A DNA stretch of 64,000 bases. It comes from Mycobacterium sp. DL440 (GTDB lineage Bacteria; Actinomycetota; Actinomycetes; Mycobacteriales; Mycobacteriaceae). The DNA lies in contig NZ_CP050191.1 in assembly GCF_011745145.1 (NCBI RefSeq), forward strand, positions 1,568,996 through 1,632,995. Direction: 5' to 3'. Of this stretch, positions 1 through 7,664 are shown piece by piece (positions within the stretch are counted from its first letter, which is position 1; every line of letters begins with the position of its first letter). Both the position numbers and the translations under genes were made by a program. The notes under the pieces were generated by a model. The model searched no databases and was not told the DNA's origin. It saw only the letters and a list, made by a program, of their open reading frames with translations.

Positions 1-2
1 TC

Positions 3-996
3 CTATAGGTCCAGGGACAGGCGTCCGGATTCGGATGTGGCTCTGGAGACGCAGACCAGCATCTGCCCCAACTCGCGTTGCCGGTCTGTGAGAAATGTGT
101 CGCGATGCTCGACGTCGCCGGCGAGCACCCGCTGCACGCAGGTCCCGCAATACCCCTGCCTGCATGAGTAGCTCACGTCGGGCACGACCGCCCGGAGGGC
201 GGCCAGTGTGCTCTGGTGTGCGCCCACCTGCACAACCCGCGCGCTGCGCGCCAGTTCGACTTCGAACGGGATCTCGTCGACGACCGGTTGCGGCGCAAAG
301 CGCTCAACGTGCAGTTCGATGGCCGGAAGGAGCGGAATCGCCTGGCGCACAGACATTATCATCGATGGCGGACCACACAGGTATACCGCCGTATGTTCAT
401 CCACCCCGTCGAGCAATTCCGGTGCCGGCGGCCGCCCCTGCTCCTCGGTGGTATCGACACGCACCTTGTCTCCCCAGGCCATGAGCTCATCGAGGAACGG
501 CAGGTTGTCCAGTTGCCGGCCGACGTAACGCAACGACCACGGTAGGCCGAGGTACTCGGCGAGACGGACCATCGGCAGGATGGGCGTGATACCGATCCCG
601 CCCGCTACAAATCGGAGCTTCTCGGCCCGCGAACCAGAGCCGGGCACAGGCATCATGAATGCGTTGCGTGGGTCACTGATCTCGACGGTCTGGCCCACGT
701 GCAGATCGTGCAGTTCCACAGAGGCGGTGCCCCCAGGGATCCGGCGCACGGCGATTCGATACTCCTGTGCGCGGTCTGGGTCTCCGCACAGCGAGTATTG
801 CCTGGTACACCCAGACGGAAGACGAAGATCAATGTGTGCGCCGGAGTGCCGTCACCACATGGGAGCCGTAAGGATCCCCTGGAATCCAATGCAAAGGCGC
901 TGCTTCCCAATGGAAGTGAACCGGCCTTGGACGCAACGCCACCTCGTCGGGCGCAAAGTGGTCCGCATCCGATGCCGGCTGAAGTTCAGTCTGCAC
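3..996 (-). pseudogene. PDR/VanB-type ferredoxin reductase-oxidoreductase, frameshifted by a 37-bp insertion
   Basis: Reductase partner of Rieske or P450 oxygenases: FMN/NAD-binding reductase domain followed by a plant-type 2Fe-2S domain. The intact 3' part (GTG at 749) shows GGIGITPIL, the NAD-binding LCGPPSM and the cluster motif SCRQGYCGTC. The family sequence clearly continues upstream (AHIDLRLPSG, RQYSLCGDPD) to an in-frame TGA at 852-854. Before that, in another frame, lies the matching N-terminus ending LHWIPG. Deleting bases 843-879 (37 bp) rejoins WIPG to AHIDL, the conserved W-x-P-G-A-H-I-D motif, and gives exactly 318 aa from GTG 996, which has an AAAGGGG ribosome site. So this looks like a recent insertion mutant. 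A truncated product from GTG 749 would lack much of the flavin-binding domain. A consensus SigK promoter lies upstream. Confidence 0.8.
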
Positions 997-1058
997 GTTG
1001 CCCCTTTGCCTTGAAATCCTGACAATTTCGCCAGGCACCCGCGAGCGCCCTCACTTGG

Positions 1059-1086
1059 TATTCGGAGTGACGGGCCTTGCGGATGG
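1059..1086 (-). promoter_or_regulatory. SigK-type promoter
   Basis: On the minus strand the sequence reads CCATCC, 16 nt, CGAATA, which is the published mycobacterial SigK consensus (CCATCC-N16-18-CGAATR). It points at the broken oxidoreductase and predicts a transcript start near 1052, about 55 nt before GTG 996. The sigK gene itself is about 1.2 kb away. Confidence 0.75.
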
Positions 1087-1144
1087 GGTGACGATCAGAA
1101 AAATGCCCGGCCCGGGCGACCGAATGCGTTGACCTGGCATTCCG

Positions 1145-1161
1145 GCTGGTTCGTAACCAGC
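1145..1161. repeat. 17-bp inverted repeat in the divergent intergenic region
   Basis: Perfect 7-bp arms GCTGGTT and AACCAGC around CGT, roughly midway between the oxidoreductase and the methyltransferase-like gene. It may be an operator or a short hairpin. The rest of the 300-bp gap (997-1300) holds only the two SigK-like promoters. Confidence 0.4.
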
Positions 1162-1209
1162 GACGCCCACATGAGGCACTGGCGATATGGGCGGCTGCGG
1201 AAGTCGATG

Positions 1210-1237
1210 TGATCCGCGACAGTGTCGGCTCCGAATT
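1210..1237 (+). promoter_or_regulatory. weak SigK-like promoter
   Basis: TGATCC, 16 nt, CGAATT: the -35 matches 4 of 6 and the -10 matches 5 of 6 positions of the SigK consensus, with the right spacing. Predicted start near 1244, about 57 nt before ATG 1301. This is suggestive only. Confidence 0.35.
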
Positions 1238-1300
1238 ATTTGTGCGGACCTGATGGACCCGGCACGCTCACCCGCACGTGTCAGATAGGTGGAATCGACT

Positions 1301-2206
1301 ATGCGCAGTTCGACGCCCAGTTTGACGCCGCACTTCGAGGACGTGCAGGCCCATTACGACCTGTCAGATGACTTCTTCCGGCTGTTCCTGGACCCGACAC
1401 AGACCTACAGTTGCGCCTACTTCGAGCGTCGCGGCATGACATTGGAGGAAGCGCAGCTGGCCAAGATCGATCTGGCGCTCGGCAAGCTGGGGCTGGAGCC
1501 GGGAATGACGTTGCTTGACATCGGCTGCGGTTGGGGAGCCACCATGCGGCGGGCGGTCGAACGCTACGACGTCAACGTCGTCGGGTTGACGTTGTCCAAG
1601 AACCAGGCCGCACACGTGCAGACAATGTTTGACGCGACGGACAGTCCTCGACATCGGCGCGTGATGTTGGCCGGCTGGGAGGAGTTCGATGAGCCGGTCG
1701 ATCGCATCGTCTCGATCGGAGCGTTCGAACATTTCGGTCATCAGCGTTATCCGGCCTTTTTCCGGATGGCTCATCAGGCGCTGCCGTCCGACGGCGTGAT
1801 GTTGCTTCACACGATCTGCGGGCTGCATCCCGATGAAGCCCGCCAGTTGGGGGTGCCGATCACGTTCGAGCTGGCCCGGTTCATCAAATTCATCCTGACC
1901 GAGATCTTTCCGGGTGGTCAGCTGCCCTCTGCGCCCATGGTGGATGAGCTCGCGATCGACAGTGGCTTCGTGTTGACCCGCGAACAGTCGCTGCAACCGC
2001 ACTATGCGATGACGCTGGACTTGTGGGCGACTGCGCTGGAATCCAACAGGCGGCGTGCCATCGAGATCCAGTCGGAGGACGTCTATCAGCGTTACATGAA
2101 ATACCTGACCGGCTGCGCGAATTTGTTCCGGAAGGGCCAGGTGGACGTCATCCAGTTCACTCTGGAGAAGAGCCAGTTCTTTCTGGAGAAGAGCGTGGAA
2201 CGTTGA
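1301..2206 (+). CDS. mycolic acid/cyclopropane synthase-like SAM methyltransferase
   Basis: 301 aa, the usual length of the CmaA/MmaA/PcaA/UmaA family, which adds methyl or cyclopropane groups to acyl chains using S-adenosylmethionine. The SAM loop LLDIGCGWGA is at residues 71-80, and the N-terminal AHYDLSDDFFRLFLDP and EHFGHQRY segments are typical. ATG 1301 is preferred over GTG 1289 because AGGTGG lies 8 nt before it. In M. tuberculosis a cyclopropane-fatty-acid synthase (ufaA1) also lies near sigK, so a SigK-linked lipid-modification role is reasonable. Which mycolate or fatty acid it modifies cannot be read from sequence. Confidence 0.88.
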   Translation: MRSSTPSLTPHFEDVQAHYDLSDDFFRLFLDPTQTYSCAYFERRGMTLEEAQLAKIDLALGKLGLEPGMTLLDIGCGWGATMRRAVERYDVNVVGLTLSKNQAAHVQTMFDATDSPRHRRVMLAGWEEFDEPVDRIVSIGAFEHFGHQRYPAFFRMAHQALPSDGVMLLHTICGLHPDEARQLGVPITFELARFIKFILTEIFPGGQLPSAPMVDELAIDSGFVLTREQSLQPHYAMTLDLWATALESNRRRAIEIQSEDVYQRYMKYLTGCANLFRKGQVDVIQFTLEKSQFFLEKSVER

Positions 2207-2291
2207 GAAATCGATCGTGGCTCCGAATTGCGCTGTCAATTGAGCCATTCCGGTCGGTAATCGGCCACCGCTGTGGATACGCTTGCGCGTG

Positions 2292-2858
2292 ATGGCAGAT
2301 TCGCCGGGGCCGGGCAGCGACGACCTCAATGATCTGCTGCGCCGGGTGGCCCGGCGCGATGTCGTGGCATTCGCGATGTTCTACGACCACACTCGGGCGC
2401 GGGTTTTCGGGCTGGTCAGTCGGGTCCTTCGCGATCGGGGCTACAGCGAGGAAACCACGCAAGAGGTTTACCTTCAGGTATGGCGCAACGCAGCGTCTTT
2501 CGACTCTTCGGCCGGCTCTGCGGCGGCATGGCTGATTACGCTGGCGCATCGGCGTGCGGTGGATCGCGTCCGCGCCGAGCAGGCCGCCAGTCGTCGTGAC
2601 TCCAAATATGCAGCGATGTCCGGCGAGCCGCCGGCTGACGTCGTGGTAGACACGGCCACGCTGTCAGAGGAACACCGCCAAGTGGTCGAGTGCCTGGATG
2701 CGCTGTCCGACGCGCAGCGCCGGTGCATCGAACTGGCCTACTACCGCGGGTTGACCTACCCCCAGGTGTCGGCGCGGATTGCGGTCAACCTCGCCACCGT
2801 CAAGTCACGGATCCGCAATGGTCTGCAGAACCTCCGTCGCTGTCTGGGCGCCGCATGA
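2292..2858 (+). CDS. sigK: ECF RNA polymerase sigma factor SigK
   Basis: 188 aa with sigma region 2 (about residues 15-90, including [13 protein letters not shown] and [13 protein letters not shown]) and region 4 (about 125-185, ending [14 protein letters not shown]). Overlaps the next gene, an RskA-type anti-sigma factor, by four bases (ATGA), the standard sigK-rskA arrangement. ATG 2292 is chosen over the upstream TTG. Activity is expected to be held by membrane-bound RskA. A consensus SigK promoter occurs in the same cluster. The family is ECF19/SigK; identity rests on domain pattern and partner. Confidence 0.88.
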   Translation: MADSPGPGSDDLNDLLRRVARRDVVAFAMFYDHTRARVFGLVSRVLRDRGYSEETTQEVYLQVWRNAASFDSSAGSAAAWLITLAHRRAVDRVRAEQAASRRDSKYAAMSGEPPADVVVDTATLSEEHRQVVECLDALSDAQRRCIELAYYRGLTYPQVSARIAVNLATVKSRIRNGLQNLRRCLGAA

Positions 2859-3553
2859 CAGAACCAGACGGATCCGAATTGCTGGAGTTGGCGGCGTCCT
2901 ACGCATTGGATGCGGTCTCGGACCGTGAGCGCGCCGAAGTCGAACGCGGGGTCGACGCTGCGCCGGCGGACGTGTCGGCGGCGTTCCACGAAGAGGTGCG
3001 CGGCATTCGAGAGACCATGGCGCGGCTTTCGAACGTCACCGCCGTCGAACCACCGGCGCATCTGCGTGAGCGGGTCCTGATGGCCGTCAACGCATCGTCG
3101 CGTCGGAATCGTTGGCGGACAGCGGCATTGGCCGCTGCTGCCGCTGTGGTGATCGCGATCGCGGCGTTCGGCACCGGCATCGCGCTACGACCGACCTCAC
3201 CGCCTCCGTCGGTCGCCGAACAGGTGTTCGGCGCCACGGACGTACGGTCTGTCAGCGGGGTCGTTCCGGCCGGCGGCACGGCGACGGTCGTCTACTCGCG
3301 GGAACGCGACGCCGCGGTCTTGGTCATGAACGGCGTTTCTCCGCCCGCCGCGGACACCGTCTACCAGATGTGGCTACTTGACAGCGGGAAACCGAGGTCG
3401 GCCGGCACACTCAGTCCTGCTGCGGTTGCCCCGTCCACCACCGACACGATCCTCGATCTCGGCACTGCCAACACCCTCGCGTTCACGGTAGAGCCGGGTT
3501 CCGGCTCGGAGCAGCCTACGGGGCAGATATTCGTCCAACTGCCGCTTGACTGA
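2855..3553 (+). CDS. rskA: anti-sigma-K factor RskA
   Basis: 232 aa. The N-terminal cytoplasmic anti-sigma domain starts [23 protein letters not shown]. One transmembrane segment is at about residues 88-111 ([16 protein letters not shown]), followed by a C-terminal extracytoplasmic RskA domain containing [14 protein letters not shown]. Translationally coupled to sigK by ATGA overlap. By homology it sequesters SigK and is destroyed by regulated proteolysis to release it. The topology is one-pass as expected, with no truncation. Confidence 0.9.
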   Translation: MTEPDGSELLELAASYALDAVSDRERAEVERGVDAAPADVSAAFHEEVRGIRETMARLSNVTAVEPPAHLRERVLMAVNASSRRNRWRTAALAAAAAVVIAIAAFGTGIALRPTSPPPSVAEQVFGATDVRSVSGVVPAGGTATVVYSRERDAAVLVMNGVSPPAADTVYQMWLLDSGKPRSAGTLSPAAVAPSTTDTILDLGTANTLAFTVEPGSGSEQPTGQIFVQLPLD

Positions 3554-3584
3554 CCTGCGAACCGTGCCCAACCCGGGCGCGGCC

Positions 3585-4379
3585 TCAGCGCACCTGCGAG
3601 CGTCCCCGGTCCATCACGGCTGCCCGATTGGCGGCGATGTCGTCGCCGGTGGCGCCGGCCATCCATTGCCTGGCCGAGGTCGCTTCGATCCACAGCCCCT
3701 GATCGGTCTGGGACTCGTCGATGCGGTGATACGAGGCGAGCAGGGCACGGACAGCGGACTGATTGTTGGCGACGATCGAGGCGGCCACCCGCCGGGCGGT
3801 GGGCAGGAGCTCGTCATGGGGTACCACCTCGGTGACCAGACCGGCCCGCAGTGCCTCGGCGGCTGACAGGTAGTCGCCGGTCAGGCTCATCCGCCGGGCC
3901 AGGCCCACGCCGACCTTCTGCGGCAGCCGCACACTCAGGCCCCAGGTCGGCAGCAACCCGACCCGCGCGTGGGTGTCGGCGAACTTGGCCTGCTCGGAAG
4001 CGATCAGGATGTCGCAGTAGAGCGCCAGTTCCAGGCCGCCGGTGACCGCGGCACCGTTGATGGCCCCGATCACCGGCTTGGTCATGGCAGGCCATTTGGG
4101 GGAGATGTCGGGCAATTCGGTGGTGTCGCCGAGTTCTTTGAGGTCCAGCCCGGCGCAGAACACCGGATCGGCCCCGGTGAGAATGACCACGTCGACATCG
4201 TCATCGGCCTGTGCGGTGCGCAGCGCGCCGTAGAACTCCGTGCGCAGCTGCGCCGAGAGCGCATTGCGTGACTGGGGCCGATTCAGGGTCAGAGTGCGGA
4301 CCCGGTCGGTGGTGTCGACGAGCAGTACGGCGGTGTTTGTCGGCTGCTCGCGCAAGCAGCGCTCACCAGTGTCGGTCAT
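3585..4379 (-). CDS. enoyl-CoA hydratase/isomerase family protein
   Basis: 264 aa crotonase fold. LNRPQSRNALS at the N-terminus and the oxyanion-hole segments FCAGLDLKEL and GAAVTGGLELAL are visible, as is FADTHARVGLLPTWG, where a catalytic glutamate of classic hydratases would be expected but is not obvious. Probably acts on CoA thioesters in fatty-acid or other acyl catabolism; the substrate is unknown. Divergent from the DUF2277 gene with only 45 bp between start codons, and both appear leaderless. Confidence 0.85.
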   Translation of the reverse strand: MTDTGERCLREQPTNTAVLLVDTTDRVRTLTLNRPQSRNALSAQLRTEFYGALRTAQADDDVDVVILTGADPVFCAGLDLKELGDTTELPDISPKWPAMTKPVIGAINGAAVTGGLELALYCDILIASEQAKFADTHARVGLLPTWGLSVRLPQKVGVGLARRMSLTGDYLSAAEALRAGLVTEVVPHDELLPTARRVAASIVANNQSAVRALLASYHRIDESQTDQGLWIEATSARQWMAGATGDDIAANRAAVMDRGRSQVR

Positions 4380-4385
4380 CCGGCC

Positions 4386-4391
4386 ACGGTA
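4386..4391 (-). promoter_or_regulatory. -10 element of the echA-like gene
   Basis: TACCGT on the minus strand, six bases before ATG 4379. The predicted transcript starts at the A of the start codon (leaderless). Confidence 0.45.
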
Positions 4392-4411
4392 ACCGCCGCG
4401 CTCAATGCGCC

Positions 4412-4417
4412 TATCGT
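4412..4417 (+). promoter_or_regulatory. -10 element of the DUF2277 gene
   Basis: TATCGT seven bases before ATG 4425, a leaderless arrangement that supports that start over GTG 4416. Confidence 0.4.
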
Positions 4418-4424
4418 GGGTGTC

Positions 4425-4691
4425 ATGTGCCGCAACATCACCGAGCTGCGGGGGCTGCAGCCCGCCGCCACCGACGAAGAAATCGAGGCCGCGGCGCGCC
4501 AGTACGTGCGCAAGGTCAGCGGAATCACCCGTCCGACCGGGGCCAATATCGAGGCATTCGAAGCTGCCGTCGCCGAAGTCACGGACATCACCACCAGGCT
4601 GCTCGACGGGCTGGCCCCGCGCCGTCAGCCGCCCAAAACCGTTCCGCCACTGCGCCGTCCAGAGGTCCGGGCCCGCCTGGCCGCGCAGTGA
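4425..4691 (+). CDS. DUF2277 family protein
   Basis: 88 aa, beginning MCRNITELRGLQP, the hallmark start of DUF2277, with a central AARQYVRKVSG helix. Function unknown; small, soluble and highly charged. It overlaps the following DUF1802 gene by four bases (GTGA), so the two are co-translated. Conserved in actinobacteria and proteobacteria, usually as a free-standing domain of about this size. Confidence 0.85.
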   Translation: MCRNITELRGLQPAATDEEIEAAARQYVRKVSGITRPTGANIEAFEAAVAEVTDITTRLLDGLAPRRQPPKTVPPLRRPEVRARLAAQ

Positions 4692-5239
4692 CGCAGACCC
4701 CTGGGCTGAAGGAGTGGGGCGCGGCCGTACACGCGTTGCTCGACGGCCGCCAGACCGTGCTGCTGCGCAAGGGCGGTATCCACGAGAAGCGGTTCTCGGT
4801 GGCGGCGCCGGAGTTCGTGCTGTTCCCGACGATTGCGCACAGCCACGCCGAACGGGTGCGCCCCGAACATCACCACCTGCTTGCTGCCGCGGCCGCCGAC
4901 AGCACCGAGGACGCCGTGATGATCAGGGCCGGGGCGAAAGTTGTTGCGACAGTGGAGGTCAACCGTCCTGAAGCGATCGAGGACCTCGCCGACCTGCACA
5001 TCTGGACCGCCGAATCGGTGCGGACCGACCGGCTCGATTTCCGCCCCAAACACCGACTGACCGTCGTGATCGTCCAGGTGGCTCCGTTGCGCACGCCGAC
5101 CCAGTTGGCCCGCACGCCCGAATTCGCCGGGTGCAAGAGCTGGGTCGACCTACCGGTGCAGGCGGACTGGGGCCCGCCGGTGCGCGACGACGCGACGCTG
5201 CACGACGTCGCCGAGCGGGTGCGAAGCTCAGTCGGCTGA
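4688..5239 (+). CDS. DUF1802 family protein
   Basis: 183 aa from GTG 4688, which overlaps the DUF2277 stop. Typical DUF1802 sequence: LKEWGAAVHALLDGRQTVLLRKGGIHE, then FVLFPTIAHSHAERVRP and a C-terminal DLPVQADWGP. No catalytic motif is recognisable to me and there is no signal peptide or membrane segment. Function unknown. The last 12 bp overlap the end of the convergent CocE-family gene. Confidence 0.82.
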   Translation: MTQTPGLKEWGAAVHALLDGRQTVLLRKGGIHEKRFSVAAPEFVLFPTIAHSHAERVRPEHHHLLAAAAADSTEDAVMIRAGAKVVATVEVNRPEAIEDLADLHIWTAESVRTDRLDFRPKHRLTVVIVQVAPLRTPTQLARTPEFAGCKSWVDLPVQADWGPPVRDDATLHDVAERVRSSVG

Positions 5240-6871
5240 CGGCGGCTTCGGGCCGGCGGGCAGCAGTACCTTGGACACCCCGCCCTGACCGTGACGCACG
5301 GTATGTGTGGCGCGCACCAGCCGGGATCCGGAGACCGGTGGTTCGCCGGTGCCCAGATTACGGGCGAAGCGTGGGTGTGAGCCGCCGGCGATCAGCACCC
5401 GGATCCGTGACCCGGCTCTGAACCGGTGCGCGACGGCGTCGAGCTCGAGTCGAACCGGCCCGGTGTGGCCGTTCATTCGGCGGAATCCGTCGGATACGTT
5501 GCGGGACCGGCCTTTTGCTTCCACCTCGCTGATCCGGACGAATATGTCGTGATGCGGATTGTCGCAGCTGTGGGCCAGCTCTACGACGGGGCTGCCCGCC
5601 AGGTACAGGTCGGCCGGCAGCGGGTCGCCGGTGAACGTCAGCACATCGCTGCGCCGGGCCAGTCGGGTGTCGTCGCGGTAGCCGCCGCTGGCGGCCAAAA
5701 GCCGGCCGCCGACGGTGGGAGTGGGATCGGCGGGGTGATAGGTGAAGGATGACGACGGGGCAGTGTCCGGCGGCGCGGTTTCGGCCAGCCGCCCCGTCGG
5801 CTGCAGGAACAACTCGTGCTCTGGCATGACCGGTGGCCAGTCGGCCAGCTCCACCCAGCCGTGCCCGTTGACATGAATACGTACCGTGCTGCGGGTGGTC
5901 TCGCCCTGGTCGGCCAGGTGGGCGCCCAGCCAGTCCAGCGACTCACCGACCACAGTGGTGAGGCCCTTGGTCATCAACTGGGTGTGCGTCCACGGGCCGA
6001 CCGTCAACGCCACCGGGACGCCGCGCCGGTGGAGCTGCTCGTACTGCTCCAGGCTCTGGTCCAAGAACAGGTCCTGCCATCCACTGAGCAACAGAATGGG
6101 CACCTCGGCCTGCTGCAGCGCCTCGTCGAACCGCAGCAGATCCCAGAACGGATCGTCGCGCTCGGGATGTTCGAGCCAGGATTCGAACCACGGCGCGCCG
6201 CTGCCGAGCAACTGGCGGGCAGCCGCACCCATGGGCAGTCCGGCGGCCGCCTTGGCGAGCTCGGCGGGCCCGCGCAGCTGCCGGGAGAGGGCTTGCATCA
6301 TGCCGGGCTCCTCCTGGCGGGCGACCATCGCGCTCCACCCGAGGAAGTCGTTGAGGGAGAACGAACCGGTGCCCCACGATGATGCGCTGAAGTCGTGCGG
6401 GCCGACGGTGATAACGGCGGCCTTCATCTCCGGCGGCGGATCGGCCAGCAGCGCCCACTGGGTGAAGCCGAGGTAGGACAGGCCGACGGTGGCGAACGAG
6501 CCGGTGAACCACGGCTGGTCCCGAAGCCAGGCCACGGTGTCGGCGCCGTCGGCCATTTCGTGGACCATGGGGGTGAACCGGCCGCCCGAGCCGAACGTGC
6601 CGCGCACACTCTGCAACACCACGTGATAGCCGCGCGCCGCATATACCTGCGCGAACAGCGGTGAGAACGGGAAGCGACGGCCGTACGGTCCGCGCACCAG
6701 CAGGGTGCCCGCGGGTCGGTCGGTGACGGGTGCGTAGTGGTCGGCGATCAGCTCGACGCCGTCGCGCATCGGTACTCGCAGCCCGTGCTGCACGGAGAAG
6801 TCGGTCGTGTGCGGCGGTAACCCCAGAACCCTGCTGACGGCCTTGCCGGCGTACCGGCGCAATGTGCTCAC
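5228..6871 (-). CDS. CocE/NonD family hydrolase
   Basis: 547 aa, two-domain X-Pro-dipeptidyl-peptidase/CocE serine esterase. The nucleophile lies in GLSYLGFTQW (G-x-S-Y-x-G), the N-terminal strand RDGVELIADHYAP is canonical, and the C-terminal jelly-roll domain contains GSPVVELAHSCDNPHHDIFVR. By family it hydrolyses esters or amides; the substrate is unknown. No signal peptide. Counterpart of M. tuberculosis Rv2800, paired here as there with a small secreted protein. GTG 6871 is supported by a TAGCCT hexamer six bases upstream. Confidence 0.88.
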   Translation of the reverse strand: MSTLRRYAGKAVSRVLGLPPHTTDFSVQHGLRVPMRDGVELIADHYAPVTDRPAGTLLVRGPYGRRFPFSPLFAQVYAARGYHVVLQSVRGTFGSGGRFTPMVHEMADGADTVAWLRDQPWFTGSFATVGLSYLGFTQWALLADPPPEMKAAVITVGPHDFSASSWGTGSFSLNDFLGWSAMVARQEEPGMMQALSRQLRGPAELAKAAAGLPMGAAARQLLGSGAPWFESWLEHPERDDPFWDLLRFDEALQQAEVPILLLSGWQDLFLDQSLEQYEQLHRRGVPVALTVGPWTHTQLMTKGLTTVVGESLDWLGAHLADQGETTRSTVRIHVNGHGWVELADWPPVMPEHELFLQPTGRLAETAPPDTAPSSSFTYHPADPTPTVGGRLLAASGGYRDDTRLARRSDVLTFTGDPLPADLYLAGSPVVELAHSCDNPHHDIFVRISEVEAKGRSRNVSDGFRRMNGHTGPVRLELDAVAHRFRAGSRIRVLIAGGSHPRFARNLGTGEPPVSGSRLVRATHTVRHGQGGVSKVLLPAGPKPPSAD

Positions 6872-6877
6872 GCGACC

Positions 6878-6883
6878 AGGCTA
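6878..6883 (-). promoter_or_regulatory. -10 element of the CocE-family gene
   Basis: TAGCCT on the minus strand, exactly six bases before GTG 6871, predicting a leaderless transcript in addition to any read-through from the gene upstream. Confidence 0.45.
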
Positions 6884-6921
6884 CGGATCGCCCGCTGTGC
6901 TCCGCGCAATGCGGCGTGCCT

Positions 6922-7506
6922 TCAGAACTTGTAGTACGGCGCCAGCTCGTGGGCCCGCTGGAGGTTGATCGCCAAGCAGTCCGGTCGGTCCGGAGAGTGG
7001 ACGGGCGAGTAGAACAACGACTGCTGGATGACGCCATAGCTGGTCTTGAACGCGATCATGCAGGTGGTCCACCACCGGTCGTTCCAGTCGGTGGGCTTCA
7101 TGATCCAGTACTGGGCGGCCCGGTGGCCGTCGACGTCCAGCTCGACCGCATCGGCCGGGATGGTCTGCTCGTAGGTGCGCCAGACGAACGCCTCGACCGC
7201 CATCTGGTAGTCGCCGGCGTCGTAGTGGCAGCGCAGGCTGTCCTCGGGCTCCGGCGGGGTGAAGGCCAGGCCGATCCGCTGGACCGCATCGAACGGGATG
7301 TCATTGCACGGATCGAAGGGCGAGGGGTCCGTGGTCTCGACGATCGGCCACTTGATCGTCGTGGAGACGTTGGTCATCGGGAGATCGGTGACGTCGAGGT
7401 GGAGCGGTCCGGCGGCCACGCCCTCGGACGGGCCCGACTGCCACAGCACGACCACCGCCGAAACCAGTGCTGTCAATGCCGACAACAGGCGCAACTTGGC
7501 AGCCAT
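6922..7506 (-). CDS. secreted or membrane-anchored DUF3558-like protein
   Basis: 194 aa with one N-terminal hydrophobic segment (LRLLSALTALVSAVVVLW, about residues 5-22) and an exported domain with FDPCNDIPFDAVQRIGLAF and a second cysteine in DSLRCHYDAG, the DPC...C pattern of DUF3558-like mycobacterial envelope proteins. No lipobox. It resembles Rv2799, which likewise precedes the CocE gene. ATG 7506 has GAGGGAG just upstream; GTG 7509 is an alternative. A KstR-like box lies 85 bp upstream. Confidence 0.75.
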   Translation of the reverse strand: MAAKLRLLSALTALVSAVVVLWQSGPSEGVAAGPLHLDVTDLPMTNVSTTIKWPIVETTDPSPFDPCNDIPFDAVQRIGLAFTPPEPEDSLRCHYDAGDYQMAVEAFVWRTYEQTIPADAVELDVDGHRAAQYWIMKPTDWNDRWWTTCMIAFKTSYGVIQQSLFYSPVHSPDRPDCLAINLQRAHELAPYYKF

Positions 7507-7590
7507 CACACTCCCTCGCAGTTTGGTGGCAAAACGTTCCCCGGCTTGCGGGGAGTGTAGCGGTCCGTCGCAACGGACTCGACCATAAAC

Positions 7591-7604
7591 GAGAACCTGT
7601 TCTA
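7591..7604. promoter_or_regulatory. KstR-like operator
   Basis: GAGAACCTGTTCTA matches the KstR consensus TNNAACNNGTTNNA at all but the first base, and its inner 12 bp (AGAACCTGTTCT) are a perfect palindrome. It lies in the divergent gap between the secreted-protein/CocE pair and the metallophosphoesterase. I recall Rv2799-Rv2800 being linked to the cholesterol repressor KstR, which would fit. Confidence 0.55.
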
Positions 7605-7664
7605 GTTGTCAACGGCTCGCGGTCGCGGCGCACCGTTAGGCTGGTCCGTTGTGGTGGTGCAACT

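Noticed and set aside
2207..2291. SigK autoregulatory promoter before sigK
   Set aside because: A CGAATT is present near 2225, but there is no CCATCC-like element 16-18 bp upstream.
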